From Desulfurococcus amylolyticus Z-533 (GTDB taxonomy: Archaea; Thermoproteota; Thermoprotei_A; Sulfolobales; Desulfurococcaceae), in contig NZ_KI911318.1 of assembly GCF_000513855.1 (NCBI RefSeq), positions 572,484 to 636,483 on the forward strand: a stretch of 64,000 bases of DNA, read 5' to 3'. Positions 1-8,127 of the stretch are shown here, piece after piece. Position numbers and translations under genes: made by a program. The notes beneath the pieces are model-generated. The model was not told where the DNA came from. It saw only the letters and a list, made by a program, of their open reading frames with translations, and searched no databases. The stretch's first letter is position 1, and each line of letters starts with the position of its first letter.

Positions 1-235
1 GTTTGCTATGTTGTTTCCGCTAATGCTGTTATATGAAGAAGAGTCAAGAAAGATGCCTTCCTTGTTGTTTGCTATGTTGTTTCCGGAAATGATGTTATAT
101 TTTGACGAAGAGTAAAGACTGATGCCATATTCGTTGTTTGCTATGTTGTTGTTTCCGCTAATGTTGTTGTTTGAAGAATAGAAAAGCCAGATGCCATATT
201 CGTTGTTTGCTATGTTGTTTCCGGAAATGATGATA
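1..235 (-). repeat. Tandem 66-69 bp repeats coding for beta-helix rungs
   Basis: The word GTTTGCTATGTTGTTTCC or a close variant recurs at about 1, 67, 136 and 205. Read on the minus strand each copy gives the rung motif ISGNNIAN. The period is a multiple of three, and the copies differ mostly in the turn residues. This is a coding repeat, not a CRISPR array. Confidence 0.85.
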
Positions 236-600
236 TTATAAGAATAGTTAAGAACGATGCCGGTTTCGAAGTTTTTGATATTTGTGTTTTTGATTGTTAC
301 GTTGCTTCTCCCTGCAAGGACTATTCCCTTCCCGCTTCCTGTTCCTTTAAGAGTGTAGCCTGCTCCGTCAACCACAATGTTATCTTTCTGGATAACAATT
401 GAACCGTAAATGTCATCTGTAAAGGTGTAAACATTACCGACCCGTCGTATTGGTGCTGTTGGAGGGTCAATACTTCCATCAGCCCTAATATAGACTGTTC
501 CAGTCCACTGCGCATTAAGTGGTTGAATTTTAACCGCTATAAGCAAGGTGCTTGTCAGAAGAAGTAACAGCCACAAACTGGAAGCAACAGCCTTCCTCAA
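1..600 (-). CDS. Secreted right-handed beta-helix (NosD-like) protein, 3' part beyond left edge
   Basis: The minus strand is open from 600 to the window edge (200 codons seen). It starts with TTG at 600, behind GGAGG at 615-611 with 10 bases between. The first 30 residues are a signal peptide: RKAV, a Leu-rich core, then a likely cleavage after LNA before QW. After about residue 60 come repeats with ISGNNIAN, EYGI and YSSS steps, each about 22 residues. This pattern is typical of NosD/periplasmic copper-binding or surface parallel beta-helix proteins. An ATG at 605 opens only a two-codon frame (ATG AGT TGA), so TTG is the credible start. The function is unknown; a cell-surface binding or structural role is inferred. 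The C-terminus is outside the window. Confidence 0.8.
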   Translation of the reverse strand, partial: MRKAVASSLWLLLLLTSTLLIAVKIQPLNAQWTGTVYIRADGSIDPPTAPIRRVGNVYTFTDDIYGSIVIQKDNIVVDGAGYTLKGTGSGKGIVLAGRSNVTIKNTNIKNFETGIVLNYSYNIIISGNNIANNEYGIWLFYSSNNNISGNNNIANNEYGISLYSSSKYNIISGNNIANNKEGIFLDSSSYNSISGNNIAN

Positions 601-635
601 CTCATCTTTACCTCCAAAATAAAAATACTCTGGGG

Positions 636-646
636 GATATTTAAAC
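636..646 (-). promoter_or_regulatory. Probable TATA box for the beta-helix gene
   Basis: The minus strand reads GTTTAAATATC here, about 40 nt before the TTG start. The predicted transcript would start near 615 and include the GGAGG ribosome-binding site. The rest of 601-891 holds no further gene that I can see: it is the tail downstream of tnpB plus A/T-rich spacer. Confidence 0.5.
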
Positions 647-891
647 TTAAAATTTGAAGAGTCTTCTATTCAACTATTCTTGAACACAGGTTTCTGTTAG
701 TAATGTCTAACTGAACGTGAAGTTTATTTCTGTCCTAAAAATAGAAAAGAGGGGTTTTGCAAGGGATGTCACTATACGCTTTTGATAACAAACGTCAACC
801 ATAAGGATTTCGCCGTCAACCCCTACTTTCTCTTCCTAAATATTTTTCTCTATGTCCGCCACGTATTCAAAGCGTCTCCCCACCCACGGTG

Positions 892-1656
892 TTAAAAGTA
901 ATTGAAACCAATTAAAAGTACCGCGGGTGGGGTTGGCCCTCGGTGCGGGTTCACTAGCTTCACCCGCACCTCATGGGATCCCGTCGAGCCCAACGCCACG
1001 GGGCTCCCATCTGTGGATAGGTGCTTCAATCCTATGTTTACAGTCCCGACGACGTCCCTGTCTAGGGTCAGCCCGTTGCTCAGCCTGGCCAGCCTTAGGG
1101 TGATCTTGGCTACTTTCACCCTCCTGGCCCCTCTCACCACAACGCGGATCACAGAGGGGGTGTAATTTTCAATGGGCCCTCCACTGAAGGGATCCCTCGA
1201 GGAGGAGTACGCCTCCGACACCTCGACGACGTATATGGGCTTGTTGTCCAGTACCTCCACCAGCTTCGAGACGCTCCACTGGTGGATCCTGTGCCTGAGG
1301 CTACCGCTCCCCGCCTTGCCGGCGAGCCTTCTCTTACCCTTGCGGACGTTCCCGACGACCACGACTGCGCTGTTTATATAAGCCAGCTCCTCGATGAACC
1401 TAGCGACCTTGTAGATAATGTCCGTCTTCCTCTTCCTCTCCCTCAGCCTCCTCAGCGCCCTCCTCACACCCCTGTCCTTAGTCGACCTCCCCTCCGCGAT
1501 CCTCCTTCTCCTCTCGGAGTATGCGATGACCATTTTGCCTAGGCTGGTCTCGACCCTATAGACTTCGTACAGCGCTCTATTCTTGAAGACGGCCAATGTG
1601 ACGTTATTCTCGTTAACATCAACAGCAATGATGTTGTTAGGGTTGTAGGAGAACAA
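892..1656 (-). CDS. tnpB: TnpB-family protein (IS200/IS605), N-terminally truncated
   Basis: The 254-residue ORF matches only the RuvC half of TnpB, which is normally about 400 residues. RuvC-I is seen as AVDVNENNVT near residue 12 and RuvC-III as LDRDVVGTVNIGL near residue 200. At the RuvC-II position the protein reads VVVVGNVRKGKR, with no glutamate where the catalytic Glu normally sits. The usual CxxC pairs of the zinc finger are absent (SSSRDPFSGG instead). The reading frame opens after a TAG about 35 bases upstream, so roughly 150 N-terminal residues are missing. The start is TTG and uncertain. No tnpA lies nearby. It could be a decayed element gene or a member of a divergent archaeal TnpB subfamily that has lost nuclease residues. 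Confidence 0.75.
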   Translation of the reverse strand: MFSYNPNNIIAVDVNENNVTLAVFKNRALYEVYRVETSLGKMVIAYSERRRRIAEGRSTKDRGVRRALRRLRERKRKTDIIYKVARFIEELAYINSAVVVVGNVRKGKRRLAGKAGSGSLRHRIHQWSVSKLVEVLDNKPIYVVEVSEAYSSSRDPFSGGPIENYTPSVIRVVVRGARRVKVAKITLRLARLSNGLTLDRDVVGTVNIGLKHLSTDGSPVALGSTGSHEVRVKLVNPHRGPTPPAVLLIGFNYF

Positions 1657-1709
1657 GAAATAAGGGGGTGAAGCAATTAAAAATATCTACAAGCGATTAC
1701 AAATATCCA

Positions 1710-2675
1710 CTAGACCTGAACCCAACACGCAACATAATGCCCTTTCTCAACTTCTCTCAAAGGAGGGGTTTCTCTTCTACATATATCCTTTGCATAGGGG
1801 CATCTCGGGTGGAACCTGCATCCAGTGGGTGGATTTATTGGTGATGGGGGTTCACCCTCTAGTTTAATCCTTTTCCTAGTTCTAGCTATCTTTGGATCAG
1901 GTATTGGGACAGCTGAGAGCAACATCTGTGAGTATGGGTGCAACGGGTTATTGAATACTTGATCCGACCCACCTATCTCAACTAGCTTGCCAAGGTACAT
2001 TACCCCGATCCTGTTGCTCATATACTTTACTACTGAGATATCATGGGATATGAAGAGATATGTAAGCCCGAATTTTCTCTGGAGATCCCTTAGTAATTCA
2101 AGCACCTGTGCCTGAACGGATACATCTAGAGCGGAGGTAGGTTCATCGAGAACGATGAATTTAGGCTTCAAGAGTATGGCTCTTAGAATAGCCACTCTCT
2201 GTTTCTGACCACCGCTTAGCTCATGTGGGTACCTATATAAGAGTTCAGGGTTCAACCCCACTAGCTTCATCTGGTCGGCTAGGAAGTCCTCTATATCCCC
2301 CTGTATTTCAACATTATGCTCCCTTATGGGTTCTTCAAGTATCTCTGCAATAGTCATCCTTGGATTCAGAGAGGTATGCGGGTCCTGGAAGACCATCTGG
2401 GTGTTTCTCCTGAATTCCTTGAGCTCACCGCCCTTCAGCCTTGTTATGTCTTTACCCTCAAACATTATTTTTCCATCAGTTGGCTCATGCAGTAGTAGAA
2501 GGAGTTTTCCCAGCGTAGTCTTCCCGCAACCGCTTTCACCTACAAGTCCCAGCGTCTCACCCTTATAGATGGAGAATGATACATCATCTACAGCCTTAAC
2601 TAGTTTCGTTGAGAATAACCCTCTAACCTTGAAGTATTTCTTCAGGTTTACCACATCTATTAATGCCTCACTCAT
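1710..2675 (-). CDS. Peptide-type ABC importer ATPase, OppF/DppF-like
   Basis: This is a 321-residue ABC ATPase. It has Walker A GESGCGKT near residue 47, signature LSGGQKQR, Walker B FIVLDEPTSALD and the switch ISHD. The C-terminal extension carries a four-cysteine cluster (CRFHPRCPYAKDIC then a later C), as in oligopeptide/dipeptide ATPases. It is the last gene of a five-gene minus-strand operon and lies 7 bases after the OppD-like gene. The start ATG follows GGGGTGAT. It should pair with the OppD-like subunit to power import through the two permeases. The substrate cannot be told from the ATPase; peptides are usual, but in Crenarchaeota this family also carries oligosaccharides. Confidence 0.93.
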   Translation of the reverse strand: MSEALIDVVNLKKYFKVRGLFSTKLVKAVDDVSFSIYKGETLGLVGESGCGKTTLGKLLLLLHEPTDGKIMFEGKDITRLKGGELKEFRRNTQMVFQDPHTSLNPRMTIAEILEEPIREHNVEIQGDIEDFLADQMKLVGLNPELLYRYPHELSGGQKQRVAILRAILLKPKFIVLDEPTSALDVSVQAQVLELLRDLQRKFGLTYLFISHDISVVKYMSNRIGVMYLGKLVEIGGSDQVFNNPLHPYSQMLLSAVPIPDPKIARTRKRIKLEGEPPSPINPPTGCRFHPRCPYAKDICRRETPPLREVEKGHYVACWVQV

Positions 2676-2682
2676 CCCTGTA

Positions 2683-3678
2683 TCACCCCTTTACAGCATG
2701 TAGCCAACAGTAAACCTGGTGTGCTTTACCCACTTCAATCATAGGGGGTTCTTCTAGGCACTTCTCCGATGCAAATGGACATCTATCCCTGAACCTGCAT
2801 CCAGGTAGCGGGTTAATGAGGCTTGGAACAGTTCCAGGTATCGATTCCAGTTTCTCAATCTTCTTGGTTGGATCGGGCACCGTTCTCAATAATAGCCTGG
2901 TGTATGGGTGCTGGGGGTTTTCAAATAACTCCTCGACCGGCGCCTCCTCAACTATTTTGCCAGCATACATCACGTACACCCTGTGTGCTACCTCTGCTAC
3001 AACACCCAGGTTGTGTGTAATGAGGATAACGCTCATCCCGTACTTTGCCTGGAGATCCTTTATCAGCTCTAGGATCTGAGCCTGTATGGTGACGTCTAGG
3101 TTAGTTGTGGGCTCATCAGCTATCAGGAGCACTGGGTTATTGCTTAATCCTATGGCTATCACTGATCTCTGCCTCATACCTCCGGATAATTCATGGGGAT
3201 AGTTCTTTACTCTTGACTCAGGGCTCGGGATAAGTGTTTCCTTGAGGAGGTTTACGGCGTGCTGGATGGCGTTCTTCTTATCTATCTTCCTATGGTCAAT
3301 CATTGTTTCATAGAAGTGGTGTCCAATAGTGTAGAGAGGGTCGAGGGCTGATGTAGGATCTTGGAACACGTATGCTATCTCATTCCCTCTTATATCCCTT
3401 ATCTCTTCATCACTTAGACTTAACAAGTCGACTACCTCGCCATTCCTTCTCCTGAAATAGGCTTTACCGCCCTCTATTCTCCCGGGTGGATCTATCAGCC
3501 TTGTAATAGCCTTCGTAGTCACGGATTTCCCACACCCTGTTTCACCAACTAATGCAACTATCTCACCCTTATAGACGTCGAATGAGACGTTTGATACGGC
3601 GTGTACTACTCCAGCGTAGGTGTAGAATTTGACATCGAGGTTTCTAACACTTAGAACCGGGTCTCCCCCAATACTCAT
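2683..3678 (-). CDS. Peptide-type ABC importer ATPase, OppD/DppD-like
   Basis: This is a 331-residue ABC ATPase with Walker A GETGCGKS, signature LSGGMRQR, Walker B LLIADEPTTNLD and switch ITHN. The C-terminal oligopeptide-type tail ends with the cysteines of CRFRDRCPFASEKC. The start ATG overlaps the stop of the OppC-like gene (ATGA) and follows GGTG, so the genes are translationally coupled. It is the partner of the OppF-like ATPase downstream. The length is normal for the family. Confidence 0.93.
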   Translation of the reverse strand: MSIGGDPVLSVRNLDVKFYTYAGVVHAVSNVSFDVYKGEIVALVGETGCGKSVTTKAITRLIDPPGRIEGGKAYFRRRNGEVVDLLSLSDEEIRDIRGNEIAYVFQDPTSALDPLYTIGHHFYETMIDHRKIDKKNAIQHAVNLLKETLIPSPESRVKNYPHELSGGMRQRSVIAIGLSNNPVLLIADEPTTNLDVTIQAQILELIKDLQAKYGMSVILITHNLGVVAEVAHRVYVMYAGKIVEEAPVEELFENPQHPYTRLLLRTVPDPTKKIEKLESIPGTVPSLINPLPGCRFRDRCPFASEKCLEEPPMIEVGKAHQVYCWLHAVKG

Positions 3679-4772
3679 TTCTTCTCACCTCCCTCAGTAA
3701 ACTCTATTGCCCTTCTGGTTCTCGGGTCAAGTATATCCCTTAATGCATCCCCGAGTAGGTTCCAGCCGAGGGCTATTATCAAGAGGACTATGCCTACAAA
3801 GGTAACGATATGGTAGCTCCTATGCGGAAACCAGTTGCCGGCCTTGGATATTATGAAGCCGAGCTCGGGGACAGGCTCCTGCGGACCGAGACCCAGGAAT
3901 GAAAGTGTGGCAGCGAATAACGCTGCTGTAGCTATATCAAACGTCATCATGACTATAATTGGGGAAATAATGTTTGGCAATATATGCTTGAAGAGTATCC
4001 TCCTTGTGGATAAGCCAAGTACTTTGGCAGCCTCCACAAACGTTTGCTCCTTGGCACTTAACACGCTTCCCCTAACTATCCTGGCGTAACCGGGCCACCA
4101 TACTAGTATCATGGCTATCCATACAGCTAGTAGTGAAGCTATCTGGGGATACTCATTCACTCTTAAACCTAGAAGTGCTGCAAGGAAGTCTCTTAGCATG
4201 GTGTTCGACTCCAAGAGTAATCTGAGCCTTTCTGGCAGCACTGCAGCAAATGCTATTGCGAGAACTAGCGCTGGGAAAGCCATGAATATGTCTGTAAGCC
4301 TCATTATTATTTCATCGATTACACCACCCTTGTAACCTGCTACCAGTCCCAGTATTATACCTAATGGTGCCCCGAATAATACTACTAGGATTGAGATAAT
4401 GAAGGAGATCCTGACACCCACGAGTGTTATAGAGAGTAGATCCCTCCCCCATTCATCGGTTCCAAGTAATGGACCCCCAGTACACCATGGTGGGATACAT
4501 GGGGGTAGTAGTTTTAGATCGGGGTTATTTATCACCGGGTAAACCCAGTAGGGTTCCCATGCAATAATAGGGCCTACTATGGCTAGTACTACCTCGATGA
4601 ACACTAGTATTCCACCAAGCACCCCGATCTTGCTCTTACTGAAAGCGTAAGCCATGAGCTTCCATTCACGTATCCTGGAGCTATTCTTCTCCTTCCAACC
4701 CTTATTGATCTTATCTCTCAGTGATGCATAGCTATCTATTATCTTAACGAGTAGTTTATATATTGCCTCCAT
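3675..4772 (-). CDS. Peptide-type ABC importer permease, OppC/DppC-like
   Basis: An inner-membrane permease of about 365 residues. A cytoplasmic N-terminal stretch is followed by a first transmembrane helix near residues 55-75 (GVLGGILVFIEVVLAIVG). The OppC N-domain motif LLGTDEWGRDLLSITLVGVR follows. The BPD-transporter core has the EAA loop VEAAKVLGLSTRRILFKHIL, which contacts the ATPases. I chose ATG at 4772 because GGGGGTGG lies just upstream; in-frame GTG codons at 4781 and 4778 are alternatives. It lies 12 bases after the OppB-like gene. Confidence 0.92.
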   Translation of the reverse strand: MEAIYKLLVKIIDSYASLRDKINKGWKEKNSSRIREWKLMAYAFSKSKIGVLGGILVFIEVVLAIVGPIIAWEPYWVYPVINNPDLKLLPPCIPPWCTGGPLLGTDEWGRDLLSITLVGVRISFIISILVVLFGAPLGIILGLVAGYKGGVIDEIIMRLTDIFMAFPALVLAIAFAAVLPERLRLLLESNTMLRDFLAALLGLRVNEYPQIASLLAVWIAMILVWWPGYARIVRGSVLSAKEQTFVEAAKVLGLSTRRILFKHILPNIISPIIVMMTFDIATAALFAATLSFLGLGPQEPVPELGFIISKAGNWFPHRSYHIVTFVGIVLLIIALGWNLLGDALRDILDPRTRRAIEFTEGGEKK

Positions 4773-4784
4773 TAACACCACCCC

Positions 4785-5843
4785 CTAATATCTTATCCTC
4801 GGGTCGAGGACTGCATAGATTATGTCAACTATTAGGTTCACCGTTACATATACTATGGCTACCAGGAAGGTACCACCAATTATTGCTGGGAAGTTAAGCC
4901 TTGTTATAGCATTATAGATGTATCTACCGAGACCCGGTATATTGAACACTGTCTCAGCAACTATCGCGCCTGAGAGTAAGCCGCCGAAAAGCGTCCCCAG
5001 CACTGTTACAACTGGTATGGAGGCGTTCTTTAATGCATGCATCCATATCCTCCTCTTCCTAAGGCCTCTCGCCTTAGCATATTGAATATACTCCTGGCTG
5101 AGACTATCGAGCAGGCTGTTTCTAACTATCCTCGCTATTAATCCACCATCCAGTAACCCCAGTGCTAATCCAGGTAGGTAAAGCCTCCTGAAGGTATCGG
5201 CTACAACACCCCATTCACCACACATCATTGCACCGAACATTGGGACGCTTCCAATAGCCGATACAATGTGCCCTATCACCGGTATTTTACTAGGTAGGCT
5301 TGAAATAGACGCTATACATGTCTGTGAGGGGAACGGCATTCCAGCTAGAACCGTGGTATGCATGTACGTGAACAAGAAGAGGATGAGGAAGTAGTATAAG
5401 ACGAATGCTGGTAGAGAACTCCCAACCAGTGCGAAAATCCTAACAAAGAAGTCTACTATCGAATCCTTTTTTAGAGCCGCTATGAAGCCTAGTGGTATGC
5501 CTATAATAGCCGTGAAGACAAAACCCATTATAGCTACCTCAACCGTTATAGGGAATCTGTAGAATAACTCATCAAAGATGTTCCTGTGTTGTATAGGGTC
5601 TTCAAGGTTACCTGTTAGAAGACTGGTGACTAAGAACGCGAATTGCTCATACCATGGTGCATCAAACTTGTATTTCGCGCGTATTTCTTCAAGGGCCTCC
5701 CTGTTCATTAATTTCTCTCCGACCCAGGCCCTAACAGGATCCGCTGGTATGGCGTATGCTATAAGGTAAGTTATGAATAATACTCCTATTATCGTGGGTA
5801 TGAAGGTAGCTACTCTTCTGGCTAGAAATCTTCCCAGACCCAT
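4785..5843 (-). CDS. Peptide-type ABC importer permease, OppB/DppB-like
   Basis: A 352-residue multi-spanning permease. The N-terminus (LGRFLARRVATFIPTIIGV) is typical of OppB. The EAA loop is QYAKARGLRKRRIWMHALKN, followed by the family motif near VAETVFNIPGLGRYIYNAI. The long extracytoplasmic loop before it (about residues 170-210, with two cysteines) is larger than in bacterial OppB. The start ATG follows a purine-rich GAGGGAG. It is the second gene of the operon, 58 bases after the binding-protein gene and separated from it by a run of T. Confidence 0.92.
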   Translation of the reverse strand: MGLGRFLARRVATFIPTIIGVLFITYLIAYAIPADPVRAWVGEKLMNREALEEIRAKYKFDAPWYEQFAFLVTSLLTGNLEDPIQHRNIFDELFYRFPITVEVAIMGFVFTAIIGIPLGFIAALKKDSIVDFFVRIFALVGSSLPAFVLYYFLILFLFTYMHTTVLAGMPFPSQTCIASISSLPSKIPVIGHIVSAIGSVPMFGAMMCGEWGVVADTFRRLYLPGLALGLLDGGLIARIVRNSLLDSLSQEYIQYAKARGLRKRRIWMHALKNASIPVVTVLGTLFGGLLSGAIVAETVFNIPGLGRYIYNAITRLNFPAIIGGTFLVAIVYVTVNLIVDIIYAVLDPRIRY

Positions 5844-5883
5844 TTATCTCCCTCTTATAGGGTAGAAACGAGGATGAGGCTTT

Positions 5884-5890
5884 AAAAAAA
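5884..5890 (-). terminator. T7 run just after the binding-protein gene, possible partial terminator
   Basis: The minus strand reads TTTTTTT 12 bases after the stop of the substrate-binding protein and about 40 bases before the OppB-like start. T-runs are the common archaeal transcription terminator. Here one would lower transcription of the membrane and ATPase genes relative to the binding protein, a usual ratio for importers. The function is inferred. Confidence 0.45.
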
Positions 5891-5901
5891 TATCAGGTAA
5901 C

Positions 5902-8034
5902 CTATGGTTTGAAGCCGTAGAGTTCATACCATACTGTCGCGTTCCAGTAGTATGGGTTAAGTTTTAATAGTATGTAGCTGTCTTCCTTGTAGTCGGCTAC
6001 GTAGTATGGACCGGTGCTCACCGGTTTATCCTTTAATAGCTTGTAAGTAGGGTCGTCTTCACCTTCAAGAACGTACCTGGCCCACGCCGCGGGGTTCTTA
6101 CCATTATTACTGTCGGCTAGTGCCTGCTGGTATTGGTTTCCTAGGGCGTACTCCATCGGTATAACACATCCCACAGCCGTCGTCAATACGTGGAGTATAG
6201 GCGGATATGGGAACTTCAGCTTTAACTTGACAACCCCAGCCGTCTGACCAGAGTAATTGAAGAAACCTAGTAGTTCATCAAGGCTTTTAACGGTCTTCGA
6301 CTGCCCATGATATACGGTTGACAAGCCGTTGCTTACCACCTGCTTAAACTCGTCCTCGGTTAGCACCTGCGATGCATTCACATCTATGAAGTCCGAGATC
6401 ATCCAGGATGGACCTCCAGGCAGGTTTGTCCTAGCCGCTCTCCAAATACTGAATAGGACGTCGGTTGCATCTATCGGGTATGTCTTATTGTTCCATGGAT
6501 CGTAAGCCTGTACACCGCCCCTTATAACAAGGTATAGATCAGTGGCGTCACTACTGAACGCCCATGCCACGGCTAGCTCTGGCTCGGGATCAGTGTTTTC
6601 ATAGTAGTATGTTATTGGCCTACTGTATATCTGCCAGAATATCTCCCATCCAAACGACTCGTAGGACTTAGCTGGATCAAATGTATCCGGCCATCCAATA
6701 GTAGCAATAACCATAGTGTTAGGGTCGTTTCTTATCCCTGATACACCCGTGTCAACCACTGGTGCATTAGGGTCTTCCCACACCAAGTCGTATCTAGCGA
6801 ACGCTGAAAGCGGGTAGTACATGTTGTAGACCCATGATCCATAATTACGTTCTCCAACCTGCTGCCCTAGCATTATCATCGGGGACTCATTATTGAACAC
6901 TATTACGGCGGCATTGATTACGGCACTCCTAATATCTGGGTCAAGCACTGTTCTCGAGAGCTTCACTAACGCGCTTACAGGTATATCCTTCCAGCCAGGC
7001 GCACCTATAGTCACCATTGATACTGGTTTCTCCCAGTTCTTCATGGTTTCCTCCTCATCCAGCACATAGCTGACAACTAGTATCGGCTTGTTTGCTGGAC
7101 CAGTATATGATGCCCCACTACCCTTCGGACCTACTACAACAATGTATTTCTCTGTGTCTATAACCCTTTCAACCCTGGAAACGTGGTTGGATACATCGTT
7201 TGGTGATGAAGCCTTATAGTAATTGATCTCGGTGAACTCGGCACCACCCCATACGAATGGCATCAGGTAGTTATCTGGGTCGAGGTAGTCTGGGATCCAG
7301 CCTAGTAATGCAACATCGAAGTTGAAGTTATCTACTTTATCGAGATACTGGGGCCAGTTATATGTGTTAACTATTACTCTAAAGCCTAATTGGCTCCACG
7401 CGTTCTGCAGCATTGCAGCTATCTGCTGCCTCGCTGTGTTACCCTGGTTGTACGCTATTTCTATCGTGTACTTGGAGGGATCGAAGCCCCTCTGCTTTAA
7501 TTGATCTATTATCTCCCTGGCCTTAGTTAAATTATACTCGTACTTAACGATATTATACTCGGTGTATCCCTGTAACCCCTTAGGCACTATTGTATATAAC
7601 CTCGTGTAGAGCCCGCTGAACACTTGATCCAATATAGCCTGATACGGTGTAGCCCATGCAAGGGCCTGCCTCACCTCTGTTATATTAAACGGCTCCTTCA
7701 TAGTGTTGAGGATTATATGCTGTATTGTCAACATGGGCCTGCTTGGATCGAAGGCTAGTACAAGCTTAAAGTTTCCTACCGGCGTATTATTTATATCCCT
7801 CCACCTACTAGGTGTTACAACAGCTATATCAACCGTGCCTGATTGATATAATTGAATCCTGGTATTCTCATCATTAGATATCAAGTAAAGTACCTGGGTG
7901 TGGATAGGCTTAGTGGGCTTAGTGACCTGGGTTGGCTGCTGCATGCTGCTCCAATAATAAGCTCCTATACCGATAGCTATTACGACTATTAGAATGAGGA
8001 TTATTGCAACGGTCCTACTTAGAGCTTTACTCAC
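5902..8034 (-). CDS. Solute-binding protein family 5 (OppA-like) with halves in permuted order
   Basis: An anchored extracytoplasmic binding protein of about 710 residues; residue numbers below count from GTG 8043. A membrane helix (residues about 11-29) is followed by a short T/P-rich linker. Residues 46-270 match what is normally the C-terminal half of SBP_bac_5: QLYQSGTVDIAV, IILNTMKEPF, VRQALAWATP, then a Rossmann-like region and DYLDPDNYL. Residues 365-425 resemble the usual C-terminal tail. Residues 440-713 match the normal N-terminal half: TIGWPDTFDPA, PELAVAWAFSSD, YPIDATDVLFSIWRA, STGPYYV and finally LKLNPYYW. The order is thus C-half then N-half. GTG at 8034 is preferred because AGGTGG ends 5 bases before it; GTG at 8043 is the alternative. 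It is the first gene of the importer operon. Ligand unknown. Confidence 0.88.
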   Translation of the reverse strand: MSKALSRTVAIILILIVVIAIGIGAYYWSSMQQPTQVTKPTKPIHTQVLYLISNDENTRIQLYQSGTVDIAVVTPSRWRDINNTPVGNFKLVLAFDPSRPMLTIQHIILNTMKEPFNITEVRQALAWATPYQAILDQVFSGLYTRLYTIVPKGLQGYTEYNIVKYEYNLTKAREIIDQLKQRGFDPSKYTIEIAYNQGNTARQQIAAMLQNAWSQLGFRVIVNTYNWPQYLDKVDNFNFDVALLGWIPDYLDPDNYLMPFVWGGAEFTEINYYKASSPNDVSNHVSRVERVIDTEKYIVVVGPKGSGASYTGPANKPILVVSYVLDEEETMKNWEKPVSMVTIGAPGWKDIPVSALVKLSRTVLDPDIRSAVINAAVIVFNNESPMIMLGQQVGERNYGSWVYNMYYPLSAFARYDLVWEDPNAPVVDTGVSGIRNDPNTMVIATIGWPDTFDPAKSYESFGWEIFWQIYSRPITYYYENTDPEPELAVAWAFSSDATDLYLVIRGGVQAYDPWNNKTYPIDATDVLFSIWRAARTNLPGGPSWMISDFIDVNASQVLTEDEFKQVVSNGLSTVYHGQSKTVKSLDELLGFFNYSGQTAGVVKLKLKFPYPPILHVLTTAVGCVIPMEYALGNQYQQALADSNNGKNPAAWARYVLEGEDDPTYKLLKDKPVSTGPYYVADYKEDSYILLKLNPYYWNATVWYELYGFKP

Positions 8035-8072
8035 ATATACCACCTACATGGTGTAGTAATAGGTATAAACAA

Positions 8073-8084
8073 AATATAAATTTT
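8073..8084. promoter_or_regulatory. Divergent A/T-rich core promoter, importer operon / transglutaminase-like gene
   Basis: AATATAAATTTT serves as a TATA-like element on both strands. It lies about 40 nt before the minus-strand binding-protein start and about 50 nt before the plus-strand start at 8128. Both genes have a ribosome-binding site in the remaining leader. The placement is read from the sequence; activity is inferred. Confidence 0.45.
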
Positions 8085-8127
8085 ACCCACGTTATTAATA
8101 CCATGCATTATTGGAGGAACGTGTTGA

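Noticed and set aside
1-235. Regular 66-69 bp repeats resembling a CRISPR array
   Set aside because: They are in frame with a signal-peptide ORF, multiples of 3, and encode beta-helix rungs; the between-repeat parts are also similar to each other.
603-605. ATG start for the beta-helix gene
   Set aside because: It reads ATG AGT TGA, a two-codon frame. The TTG at 600 opens the long frame with good GGAGG spacing.
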